From the NCBI GenBank assembly GCA_026129905.1, contig JAHCHE010000006.1, forward strand, positions 62,001-126,000: a stretch of DNA of 64,000 bases. Reading direction: 5' to 3'. Under the pieces are notes generated by a model, which did not search any database, was not told where the DNA came from, and worked only from the letters and a program-made list of their open reading frames with translations. The position numbers and the translations under genes are program-made. The stretch is from Bryobacteraceae bacterium (GTDB taxonomy: Bacteria; Acidobacteriota; Terriglobia; Bryobacterales; Bryobacteraceae). Shown one piece after another: positions 52,910 through 60,562 of the stretch (position 1 is its first letter; each line of letters starts with the position of its first letter).

Positions 52910-53901
52910 GCTGTCGCGATGGTCGTCAGCTTCAAGGAGAGAGGTCCCAGTTCGATCGGCAGCGCGAAACGGACGTCTTCCTCCTGAATCATCATTTCTT
53001 CCAGCGCTCGAAACCCGTGAGAAGCGAGCCAGGCGATCAGTTCCTGGACGAGATTCTCCGGAGCCGAAGCGCCGGCCGTTACCGCGACGGTGTTGACTCC
53101 GGCTAGCCAGCCGACGTCGACTTCGGAGGCCTGGTCGATCAGGTAAGCCGGCACGCCAGCATTGACGCAGACCTCCACCAGTCGCCGGGAATTCGAGCTG
53201 TTCTTAGAGCCGATGACCAGCAGAAGCTGGCACAGCGGCGCTACGGCCTTGACCGCCGTCTGCCGGTTCTCCGTCGCGTAGCAGATATCCTGCGCCGGTG
53301 GCGCCTGAATCGCCGGGAAACGTCTACGCAACCGCTCGACAATGCCCTGGGTTTCATCCAGACTGAGGGTCGTTTGCGTCAGGTAAGCCACGCGACTGGG
53401 ATCCGGGACCTGCACCTGGTCCGCCTCTTCTTCCGTCGAAACGAGTGTCGTCGCCTCGGGCGCCTCGCCGAGCGTCCCGATCACTTCGTCGTGGTCCCGG
53501 TGCCCGATCAGCAGGATCGAGAATCCCCGCCGGGCAAAGCGGACCGCCTCGAGGTGAACTTTGGTAACCAAGGGGCAAGTGGCGTCGATCACGTCCAGTT
53601 GCCGCTGCCGCGCCTGTTCCCGCACCGCGGGGGAAACGCCGTGAGCGCTGAAAATAACCCGGGCGCCCGGCGGGGCCTCGGAGAGTTCATCGACGAAGAT
53701 CGCGCCTGCCCGGCGCAATTCGTCCACAACGTAACGGTTGTGCACGATCTCTTTGCGCACGTAGATGGGAGCGCCGTACAGTTCCAGCGCGATCTTGACC
53801 ACGTCGATCGCGCGAACCACTCCGGCGCAAAAGCCGCGGGGCGTCAACAGAATGACCTTCTTGCCCCGCCCCTCCGGGGCGTCTGAGTCGGACCAGTTCA
53901 T
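52906..53901 (-). CDS. ispH: 4-hydroxy-3-methylbut-2-enyl diphosphate reductase IspH
   Basis: Iron-sulphur enzyme of 331 aa, last step of the MEP pathway, making IPP and DMAPP. The three cluster cysteines are in PRGFCAGV (about 25), DATCPLVTKVH (about 109) and DICYATENRQ (about 205), and the substrate motifs SAHGVSP and GHRDHDEV are present. Its place at the head of the hopanoid operon ties precursor supply to hopanoid output; a second, housekeeping ispH elsewhere is possible. ATG start without a strong ribosome site, close to an extended -10 promoter. Confidence 0.96.
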   Translation of the reverse strand: MNWSDSDAPEGRGKKVILLTPRGFCAGVVRAIDVVKIALELYGAPIYVRKEIVHNRYVVDELRRAGAIFVDELSEAPPGARVIFSAHGVSPAVREQARQRQLDVIDATCPLVTKVHLEAVRFARRGFSILLIGHRDHDEVIGTLGEAPEATTLVSTEEEADQVQVPDPSRVAYLTQTTLSLDETQGIVERLRRRFPAIQAPPAQDICYATENRQTAVKAVAPLCQLLLVIGSKNSSNSRRLVEVCVNAGVPAYLIDQASEVDVGWLAGVNTVAVTAGASAPENLVQELIAWLASHGFRALEEMMIQEEDVRFALPIELGPLSLKLTTIATA

Positions 53902-53915
53902 GCTTAACTGTCACG

Positions 53916-53924
53916 ATTATATCA
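53916..53924 (-). promoter_or_regulatory. Extended -10 promoter (TGATATAAT) of the hopanoid operon
   Basis: On the minus strand the sequence reads CTGATATAATCG: a consensus TATAAT (53916-53921) preceded by TG-A, the extended -10 form, which can replace a good -35. It lies 14 bases before the ispH ATG, so the transcript would have only about 8 leader bases, in line with the missing Shine-Dalgarno site. Confidence 0.55.
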
Positions 53925-54481
53925 GTCCGGCGTGGCTGGCCCGGTTGCCCTTGCGTTCGGATGGCAAAGTCCGCCAGAACCGGCAGAAGTCAGGTTCTGC
54001 ACCGTGGCAGCGCACTGCTCCGGCCGGGGCGAAGATGCCGGCATCGAGCGGAGGAACCGGCGCTAGCTTCGGATCGTGTCCGGCAGCCAGTCGCCGGATC
54101 GGTTCGCCCGTCGGACAAAGGGTCGTGTCCTTCAGCTTCAGCCTCGAAAAGGTTGCGGGTGATTGGAGGGAACAAGGGAAGCCCGGACGTGTGGGTCGCC
54201 AGATCCGCAAGTGTGATCGCGCGCCAGTTGCGTTCTGGCGTGCGAAATTCGGCGGGCAGATAGCGATCGACGGGATCGTCAAACCGGAGTTCGCGGCGAT
54301 GCGCCATGTCGGCCAGAAGGAGCGCGGTGAAGACCTTCGTCAGCGATCCGATTTCGAACAGCGTATTTGCGGCAACGGACCGTGCATCGCCCGAGTCCTG
54401 CTTGCCGTAAACGATCACCCGTCGGCGAAGGGCCAGGAGACTGGCGCAGCCACTCAGGACAAACGTCCGTCGGTTCGTCAT
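53920..54481 (-). pseudogene. Decayed class C beta-lactamase-fold serine hydrolase
   Basis: An intact start (MTNRRTFVLSGCASLLAL) leads into FEIGSLTKVFTALLLADMA, the SxxK region, then THTSGLPLFPPITRNLF. The expected middle, with the YxN motif, is missing and the frame shifts: the next recognisable part, LKLKDTTLCPTGEPIRRLAAGHD...VPPLDAG, is in a different frame (about 54000-54140). Another shift follows near 54000, and the last about 200 residues are absent. It ends at the hopanoid operon promoter. Non-functional remnant of a penicillin-binding-protein-like esterase or lactamase. Confidence 0.75.
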
Positions 54482-54541
54482 TGTTCGCTCTCGTAACCGT
54501 GTCCCGCTTCGGCCGATTCCATCGATTGGACAAAGACAGGC

Positions 54542-55324
54542 CTAATCCGCCAGCACCGGCAGAAGGTCCGACTTGGTCGGCGTAGCTCCTTCGAGATCGA
54601 GATAGCGCGTGTCCAGCAGCCGCTCGAGCTGCAAGTTGCCCATAGCCGACAGCATGTTTTGCTTCAGATTCGGGTATTGCTGCTCCAGTTCGGCGAACAA
54701 ATCACGAAGCGCGCGCCGCACCGTGCCGGTCTTTTGCGAGCAACCGCAAGGCACTACCGGCGCGCCCGTCGAATCGGCGAAAGCCCGCGTAGTCTCTTCG
54801 GTGACGAACACAAGCGGCCGGATGAGGCGGAATTGCCGGTCGCGCGAGTAGGTGACCGGCGGCAGCGCGCTCACCTTGCCGGTGAACAGGGCGTTGCGCA
54901 GAAAGGCCTCGCAGAAATCGTCCGCGGTGTGTCCGAAGGCGATGACATTGGCGCCGAGTCCGTTTGCAATCTCATAGACGGCGCGGCGGCGGTAACGGCT
55001 GCACAGGTCGCAACCGTGGTCGGGTTGTTCGTCGAGCAAGCGGAACGAGGGCTGGTCGCGGTAGTATGTCCATGGGACGCCCTTCCGGGCCAGGTACTCG
55101 CCGAGTGGCTCGATCGGCCGCAAGAACTTGCCCTGCTCAACCGTGAACGCGCAGACGCTGAAGTCGACCGGGGCTTTCTTGGCCAGCAACAACAAGGCTT
55201 CGAGCAAAGAGAGCGAATCCTTGCCGCCGGATAGCGCCACGGCGACGCGATCGCCATCACGGATCATTCGAAAACGGCCGATCGCATCGCCGACGTTTCT
55301 AAGCAGGAGTCTCCGGGGTTCCAA
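54542..55324 (-). CDS. ttcA: TtcA-like tRNA 2-thiocytidine synthetase
   Basis: PP-loop ATPase of 260 aa with SGGKDS (32-37). Iron-sulphur cysteines: CDLC (about 100-103) and a later CGCSQ (about 197-201). This set is typical of TtcA, which thiolates C32 of some tRNAs. TTG start chosen because the conserved domain begins about 12 residues later; an ATG-started version would lose the LLLRNVGDAIGRF segment. Divergent from rsmB. The CxxC pair and the third cysteine separate it from TilS, which has neither. Confidence 0.88.
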   Translation of the reverse strand: MEPRRLLLRNVGDAIGRFRMIRDGDRVAVALSGGKDSLSLLEALLLLAKKAPVDFSVCAFTVEQGKFLRPIEPLGEYLARKGVPWTYYRDQPSFRLLDEQPDHGCDLCSRYRRRAVYEIANGLGANVIAFGHTADDFCEAFLRNALFTGKVSALPPVTYSRDRQFRLIRPLVFVTEETTRAFADSTGAPVVPCGCSQKTGTVRRALRDLFAELEQQYPNLKQNMLSAMGNLQLERLLDTRYLDLEGATPTKSDLLPVLAD

Positions 55325-55384
55325 CTACAACTATTATGCATCCCAAGACGAAACTCGATCGGTGGAATCGGGAGTCGATGAGCC

Positions 55385-56557
55385 ATGTCGCCAGCCAGAA
55401 GAGCCGCCTTTGACGTTCTGCGACTGGTCGACGGTGGCGGTTATGCTTCGGACCTGTTGAGGAGCCGAACGGAAGAACTCGCGAAGCGGGATGCCGGCCT
55501 CGCTTCAGAACTGGTGTTCGGCGCGCTTCGTTTTCAGGCGCAGCTCGACCACCTGATCGAGCGCTTTTCGGGACGCAGCGCCGCGAAGCTCGATCGGGAG
55601 GTGCGAATCATCCTCCGGATGGGCATCTACCAGTTGCGATACCTGACCCGGATTCCGGCGCACGCCGTGGTGTCGGAAAGCGTCGACCTGGTGAAGCGAG
55701 CGCACAAGCGATCCGCCTCGACAATGGTGAACGCGGTGTTGCGAAAGGTGGACAAGCGGCCCGTTCCGTGGCCGGATCGCGCGACCGAGTTGTCGCAGCC
55801 GGAGTGGCTGCTGGAGAACTGGACGCGGCAGTTTGGCGCCGAAGGCGCGGCGGGAATCGCGCGGGCGTTCCTGAAGCCGCCGGAGAAATACGTCCGCGTA
55901 CCGCCGGGCCGCGAGTCCGAAGCAGAACAACTTGCGCTCGAGCCGACGGACGTGCCAGGCTGCTATCGCGTGACCCGCCGCGCGGCGCCGCGCGGTTTCC
56001 GGCAACAGGACATCAGCTCGCAGGCGGTGGGGCTGCTGGTAGAACCGGAGGCGGGCCAAAGCTTCCTGGATCTGTGCGCCGCTCCGGGCAACAAAACGGC
56101 TCAGGCGCTCGAGAGCGGCGTGAGGGCGGTTGCCGCCGACATAAATCTTGACCGCCTCGGCGAGCTCCAGGACGTAGACGCGGCGCTGGCGGCGCTCGAC
56201 GCCACGCAGCCTCTGCCGTTCCAGGCCCGGTTCGACCGCATCCTGCTGGACGCGCCATGCTCGGGCACCGGCACCCTCGGGCGAAACCCGGAGATCAAGT
56301 GGCGCATCCAACCGTCTGATCTGGCGGGACACCAGGCGCGGCAGATCCGTATGTTGCGAAACGCCATAGCGGCGCTGGCGCCTGGTGGACGCCTTGTCTA
56401 TTCGACATGTTCGCTCGAGTACGAAGAGAACCAGGCAGTGGTGGAAGAAGCGTTGGCGGACGCTCCCGAGGAGGTCCGGCTGGAGCTGATGATTCAACGG
56501 GTTCCGGGCGTGGACCCGGGCGACGGGTTCTTTGCCGCTGTGATAACATCGAATTGA
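55385..56557 (+). CDS. rsmB: 16S rRNA cytosine-967 C5-methyltransferase RsmB
   Basis: Protein of 390 aa. An N-terminal NusB-like RNA-binding domain (about 1-125: RRAAFDVLRLVDGGGYA, LRMGIYQLRYLTRIPAHAVV) precedes a class I methyltransferase domain with SAM loop LDLCAAPGNKT (about 220-230), LDAPCSGTGTLGRNPE with the first catalytic Cys, and YSTCSLEYEEN with the nucleophile Cys. The NusB domain favours RsmB over RsmF. Followed by rpe and bamD on the same strand. Confidence 0.93.
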   Translation: MSPARRAAFDVLRLVDGGGYASDLLRSRTEELAKRDAGLASELVFGALRFQAQLDHLIERFSGRSAAKLDREVRIILRMGIYQLRYLTRIPAHAVVSESVDLVKRAHKRSASTMVNAVLRKVDKRPVPWPDRATELSQPEWLLENWTRQFGAEGAAGIARAFLKPPEKYVRVPPGRESEAEQLALEPTDVPGCYRVTRRAAPRGFRQQDISSQAVGLLVEPEAGQSFLDLCAAPGNKTAQALESGVRAVAADINLDRLGELQDVDAALAALDATQPLPFQARFDRILLDAPCSGTGTLGRNPEIKWRIQPSDLAGHQARQIRMLRNAIAALAPGGRLVYSTCSLEYEENQAVVEEALADAPEEVRLELMIQRVPGVDPGDGFFAAVITSN

Positions 56558-56650
56558 CAGCGGGGCTCCGCGGAGCGGTCGAACGGGATCGCGGGCGGCT
56601 TCAGGCCCGGTTCGAAATGCGCGCCGTGAAGAGTCGCAAGAAATCCCCCA

Positions 56651-57325
56651 ATGGTTGAAATCGTTCCCTCGATTCTTTCGGCCGATTTTGCGCGTCTTGC
56701 CGACGAGATCGCGCGGGTGGAAGCGGCGGGAGTGACAATGCTCCACCTGGACGTAATGGACGGCCATTTTGTGCCGAACATCACAATCGGGCCGCCAGTA
56801 GTGAAGTCCGTTCGCAAAGCAACCCGGCTGACGCTGGACGTACACCTGATGATCGAGAATCCGGACCAGCACATTCCGGAGTTCATCGACGCGGGAGCGA
56901 ATCAAATCTCGGTGCACCAGGAAACCTGCCGTCACCTGGACCGGACGCTGCGGCTGATCCAGTCGCTCGGCGGGCGGGCCGGCGTCGTGCTGAATCCGGC
57001 GACCCCCGTGGCGGCGCTGGATTGCGTGCTGGAAGTGGCCGATTACGTGCTCCTGATGACGGTGAATCCGGGCTTTGGGGGGCAGGAATTCATTCCGTAC
57101 GGCGTGCGCAAGATCCGCGAACTCGACCACCGGCGGCAGGCGCTTGGCGCGACGCTGCCGATCGAGATCGACGGAGGCGTTTCGCTGGACAATCTCGCCG
57201 AACTGGTGCGAGCCGGAGCGAACTGGATTGTAACGGGTTCCAAAATCTTTCATAGCGGAGATCCCACCGCGACCGTGGCGGAGATGATGCGCGTAGCCCG
57301 GGAAGCGACCGCGGTGCGCGTCTAG
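56651..57325 (+). CDS. rpe: Ribulose-phosphate 3-epimerase
   Basis: TIM barrel of 224 aa that interconverts ribulose-5-P and xylulose-5-P. Signatures: VPSILSADFARLADEI (about 4-19), MLHLDVMDGHFVPNITIGP (metal His/Asp, about 30-48), LMTVNPGFGGQ, and EIDGGVSLDN (about 175-184) for phosphate binding. Lies about 95 bases after rsmB and 18 before bamD. Confidence 0.97.
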   Translation: MVEIVPSILSADFARLADEIARVEAAGVTMLHLDVMDGHFVPNITIGPPVVKSVRKATRLTLDVHLMIENPDQHIPEFIDAGANQISVHQETCRHLDRTLRLIQSLGGRAGVVLNPATPVAALDCVLEVADYVLLMTVNPGFGGQEFIPYGVRKIRELDHRRQALGATLPIEIDGGVSLDNLAELVRAGANWIVTGSKIFHSGDPTATVAEMMRVAREATAVRV

Positions 57326-57343
57326 AGCGGAGGTATGCAAACA

Positions 57344-58438
57344 ATGCGTCTTCGAACCTTAGCGATTCTGGCGCTGGTGGCCGTGCTGCTGACCGGCTGT
57401 TTCCGGCGCAAGAAGTACGAAAATCCGATCACGCAGGACACCACCCAGCCGGACAAAGTGCTGTTCGACAAAGCCATCAGGGACCTGGAAAAGGGCCGCT
57501 ACCAGGTGGCGCGGCTGACGTTGCAGACGCTGATCAATACGTACGATACCAGCGAATTTTTGGCGAAATCCAAGCTGGCGATCGCCGACAGTTGGTTCCG
57601 CGAGGGCGGCTCGCACGGACTGGCGCAGGCCGAAGCGGAGTACAAGGATTTCATCCTGTTTTACCCGACGCTGGAGGAATCGGCCGAAGCGCAATCGAAG
57701 ATCTGTATGATCCACTACCGCCAGATGGAGAAGCCCGACCGCGATCCTACCCACGCCATCCGCGCCGACGACGAATGCCGCCAGTTGACCATGCAGTTCC
57801 CGAACAGCAAGTTCGCGCCGCAATCCCAGCAACGGCTTCGCGAGATACAGGAAGTGATCGCCGAAGGCGAGTACCGCGTCGGCGACTTCTACTTCAAGAA
57901 GGGCAGCTATCCGGCTTCCACCAACCGGCTGGACACGATGGTGAGTCACTACCCGCTCTTCAGCCAGGCGGACGAGGCGCTGTGGCGGATCGGAGAAGCG
58001 TACGGGAAGATGGGGCCGCGTTTCCAGGACAAGAGCGCCGAGGCCTACCAGCGTATTGTGCGCGAGTATCCGTTGAGCCCGCTGGCGGACGACGCCAAAA
58101 AGCGCCTGCGCAACATGGAGCGGGAGATCCCCGAAGCGGATCCCGTGGCGATCGCGCGCATGGAGTACGAGCGGGAGAATACCGAGGAACTCGGCATGAG
58201 CGGCAAGTTCTGGAGCATCTTCAAGAAGAGCCCGAATGTGAAACCGGCGGCCAAGTCCGGCGCTCCCGCCAACGAAACGCTGCGGCCATCCGTTCCTGTC
58301 AGCGTACCGACGCCCGGGGCGACGCGGGAGATCGGAGGCGACGTGACCGCTTCCACCCCGGCGGATTCCTCGGCGCTGGACTCGCAACCGGACGCGCGGC
58401 GCAATCCGGCGAAGCCGGAGCAGCCGAAGAAGAAATAG
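57344..58438 (+). CDS. bamD: Outer-membrane assembly lipoprotein BamD
   Basis: Lipoprotein of 364 aa with signal peptide and lipobox LLTGC (Cys19 from this start). TPR helices follow (about 40-260: DKAIRDLEKGRYQVARLTLQTLINTY, AQAEAEYKDFILFYPT), as in BamD of the outer-membrane protein assembly machine. An extended C-terminus (about 265-364) is Pro/Ala-rich and longer than in E. coli. The ATG at 57344 is preferred since GGAGG lies 10 bases before it and only 1 base before the ATG at 57335. Confidence 0.9.
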   Translation: MRLRTLAILALVAVLLTGCFRRKKYENPITQDTTQPDKVLFDKAIRDLEKGRYQVARLTLQTLINTYDTSEFLAKSKLAIADSWFREGGSHGLAQAEAEYKDFILFYPTLEESAEAQSKICMIHYRQMEKPDRDPTHAIRADDECRQLTMQFPNSKFAPQSQQRLREIQEVIAEGEYRVGDFYFKKGSYPASTNRLDTMVSHYPLFSQADEALWRIGEAYGKMGPRFQDKSAEAYQRIVREYPLSPLADDAKKRLRNMEREIPEADPVAIARMEYERENTEELGMSGKFWSIFKKSPNVKPAAKSGAPANETLRPSVPVSVPTPGATREIGGDVTASTPADSSALDSQPDARRNPAKPEQPKKK

Positions 58439-58451
58439 GACGCCGACGCCC

Positions 58452-58952
58452 GTGCCGCTGAACAGCTTCGATATCGTCTCCGAGGTGAACCTGCCGGAGG
58501 TGCAGAACGCCATCCAGCAGGCGATGAAGGAAATCCGGACCCGCTACGACCTCAAGCAGACCAAGTCCAGCATCGAATTAAACGAAAAAGAGCACAAAAT
58601 CACCCTCGCCAGCGACGACGAATTCAAGCTGAAAGCGGTAACGGAGGTGTTGCAGGACAAGCTTGTCCGCCGCAAGGTGCCTCTGAAAGCGCTGAGCTAC
58701 GGCGCCGTCCAGTCGGCCGCCGGCGCCACGGTGCGCCAGGAAATCTCGCTCCAGCAGGGAATTCCCATCGAAAAAGCCCGCGAGATGGTAAAGAAGATCA
58801 AGACCTCCAACAAAAAGGTGCAGGCGGCGATTCAGGGCGACCTGGTGCGCGTGAGCGGCAAGGACCGCGACGAGCTTCAGGACGTAATCAAAGCTCTCCG
58901 CGACAGCGACTTCGGCATCGATTTCCACTTCACGAACTACCGGACAAATTAG
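58452..58952 (+). CDS. yajQ: YajQ-family nucleotide-binding protein
   Basis: Protein of 166 aa, a pair of ferredoxin-like domains: SFDIVSEVNLPEVQNAIQQA (about 4-24), RYDLKQTKSSIELN and a C-terminal VRVSGKDRDELQDVI and DFGIDFHFTNYR. Members bind c-di-GMP in some bacteria and nucleic acid in others. GTG start 13 bases after bamD, so probably one transcript with rpe and bamD. Confidence 0.95.
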   Translation: MPLNSFDIVSEVNLPEVQNAIQQAMKEIRTRYDLKQTKSSIELNEKEHKITLASDDEFKLKAVTEVLQDKLVRRKVPLKALSYGAVQSAAGATVRQEISLQQGIPIEKAREMVKKIKTSNKKVQAAIQGDLVRVSGKDRDELQDVIKALRDSDFGIDFHFTNYRTN

Positions 58953-59064
58953 GAGGCCGGTCTTCAGCGGCATGGCGCGTCTCAGCGTGGGCCGCGCGTA
59001 ACCTCCCGCACATCCGCGACTGGCAACCATTCCTGAAAGCCGGAGCCGATTACCGGTCGTGCAG

Positions 59065-59070
59065 TATACT
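59065..59070 (+). promoter_or_regulatory. Possible -10 box (TATACT) before the sulfatase gene
   Basis: TATACT lies 28 bases before the sulfatase ATG, which has a clear GGGAGG site 6 bases upstream. The -35 is weak. This marks a likely new transcript after yajQ. Confidence 0.3.
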
Positions 59071-59098
59071 GGCCGTTCGGCGAGAAGGGAGGACCGGG

Positions 59099-60562
59099 AT
59101 GCGAGCATGGCTGCCGTTGGCGCTGCTGGGATTGCTGGCGCCGGCGCAGACGGGGTTCGGGGCCGATAAACCGAACGTCCTGATGATCGCGGTGGACGAC
59201 TGGAACGACTGGGTGGCGGCGCTGGGCGGGCACCCGCAGGTGAAGACGCCTAACCTGGACCGGTTGGCGTCGCGAGGCATTCTGTTCACCGACGCGCACA
59301 CGGCGTCGCCGCTGTGCAATCCTTCGCGCACCGCGGTGATGACGGGCCGCTTGCCTTCCAGATCGGGCGTCTACGACAACGACCAGGTCTGGCGGACCGC
59401 GATGCCCGACGTGGTCACGCTGCCTCAGTATTTCAAGGCGCACGGCTACCGGGTGGAAGGGGCGGGGAAGGTGTTCCACCATGGGCGGGGATTCAACGAT
59501 CCGCGCTCGTGGGACAACTACTTCTTCTGGAACCCGAAGGCGCGCGCCAACGCGTGGCACGACGATTACAGCTTTCCTCCCGACCCGGAACCGGCCCGTC
59601 CGGTGACGCCGATGCCCACTGTGTCTTGGCGTAATTTCGACTGGGCGCCGCTTGACGTGGCGGAAGAAGAGATGCCCGATTGGAAGGTCTCCTCCTGGGC
59701 GGCGGAATTCCTGGGGAAGAAGCACGATCGGCCGTTTTTCCTCGCGGCCGGAATATTCCGGCCGCACATCCCGTGGTTCGTGCCGCGGAAGTACTTCGAG
59801 ATGTACCCGCTGGACGAAGTAGTGGTTCCGACGATCAAGGAAGACGACCTTGCGGACCTGCCGCCGGCGGCGTGGAAGATGGCGTTAAACGAGTTCTCCC
59901 GGCACGATCTGCTGGTGGCCACCGGGAATTTCAAGAAAGCGGTGCAAGCGTACCTGGCGTGCATTTCGTTCGCCGACGCGATGGCGGGACGAATCCTGGA
60001 CGCGCTGGAGAAGAGCGAGTATCGCGACAACACGATTGTGATGCTGTGGTCGGATCACGGCTATCATCTCGGTGAAAAGTGGCACTGGCACAAGCAGGCC
60101 CTGTGGGATCGGGCCACCCACGTGCCGTTCATGGTGGCGGCGCCCGGCGTCACCAAAGCCGGTTCGCGGACCACCCAGCCGGTGAGCCTGCTGCATGTCT
60201 ACCCAACCCTGGCGGACCTGGCGGGCCTGCCGCCTCCGGATGGAGTGGATGGCGTCAGCCTGCGGCCGCTGCTCGAGGACCCGAACCGGGCCTGGGAACA
60301 GCCGGCGCTGATCACGTTCCTGCGCGGCAACCACGCGTTGCGCAGCGAGAGGTGGAGCTATATCCGGTATGCCGACGGCGGCGAGGAGTTGTACGACCGG
60401 CGGCAGGACCCCAACGAGTGGATGAACCTGGCGGGGCAGGCGGACAAGGCGCCGGTGAAGGACAAGTTGCGCAAGTGGCTCCCGGCGGCGGACGCGCCGG
60501 ACGCTCCGCGGATGAGGGACTATAGTCTGGATCCCGCCACCGTTACATGGACCCGGAAATGA
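59099..60562 (+). CDS. Secreted sulfatase (iduronate/choline-sulfatase-like, Cys type)
   Basis: Protein of 487 aa. Signal peptide about 1-22; alkaline phosphatase fold with metal ligands in VLMIAVDDWND (about 27-37) and the sulfatase signature CNPSR (Cys73-Arg77) in SPLCNPSRTAVMTGR. Cys73 must be oxidised to formylglycine. Later ligands are in WSDHGYHLGEKWHWHK (about 320-335). It probably desulfates a glycan outside the cell. Its TGA overlaps the next gene's ATG. The SUMF1-fold gene at 12 kb lacks active cysteines, so its maturase must lie elsewhere. Confidence 0.93.
   Translation: MRAWLPLALLGLLAPAQTGFGADKPNVLMIAVDDWNDWVAALGGHPQVKTPNLDRLASRGILFTDAHTASPLCNPSRTAVMTGRLPSRSGVYDNDQVWRTAMPDVVTLPQYFKAHGYRVEGAGKVFHHGRGFNDPRSWDNYFFWNPKARANAWHDDYSFPPDPEPARPVTPMPTVSWRNFDWAPLDVAEEEMPDWKVSSWAAEFLGKKHDRPFFLAAGIFRPHIPWFVPRKYFEMYPLDEVVVPTIKEDDLADLPPAAWKMALNEFSRHDLLVATGNFKKAVQAYLACISFADAMAGRILDALEKSEYRDNTIVMLWSDHGYHLGEKWHWHKQALWDRATHVPFMVAAPGVTKAGSRTTQPVSLLHVYPTLADLAGLPPPDGVDGVSLRPLLEDPNRAWEQPALITFLRGNHALRSERWSYIRYADGGEELYDRRQDPNEWMNLAGQADKAPVKDKLRKWLPAADAPDAPRMRDYSLDPATVTWTRK

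Noticed and set aside
53916-53924. TATAAT near ispH considered as part of the pseudogene coding sequence
   Set aside because: The pseudogene frame is already shifted and ended there; the box has the right strand and spacing for ispH.
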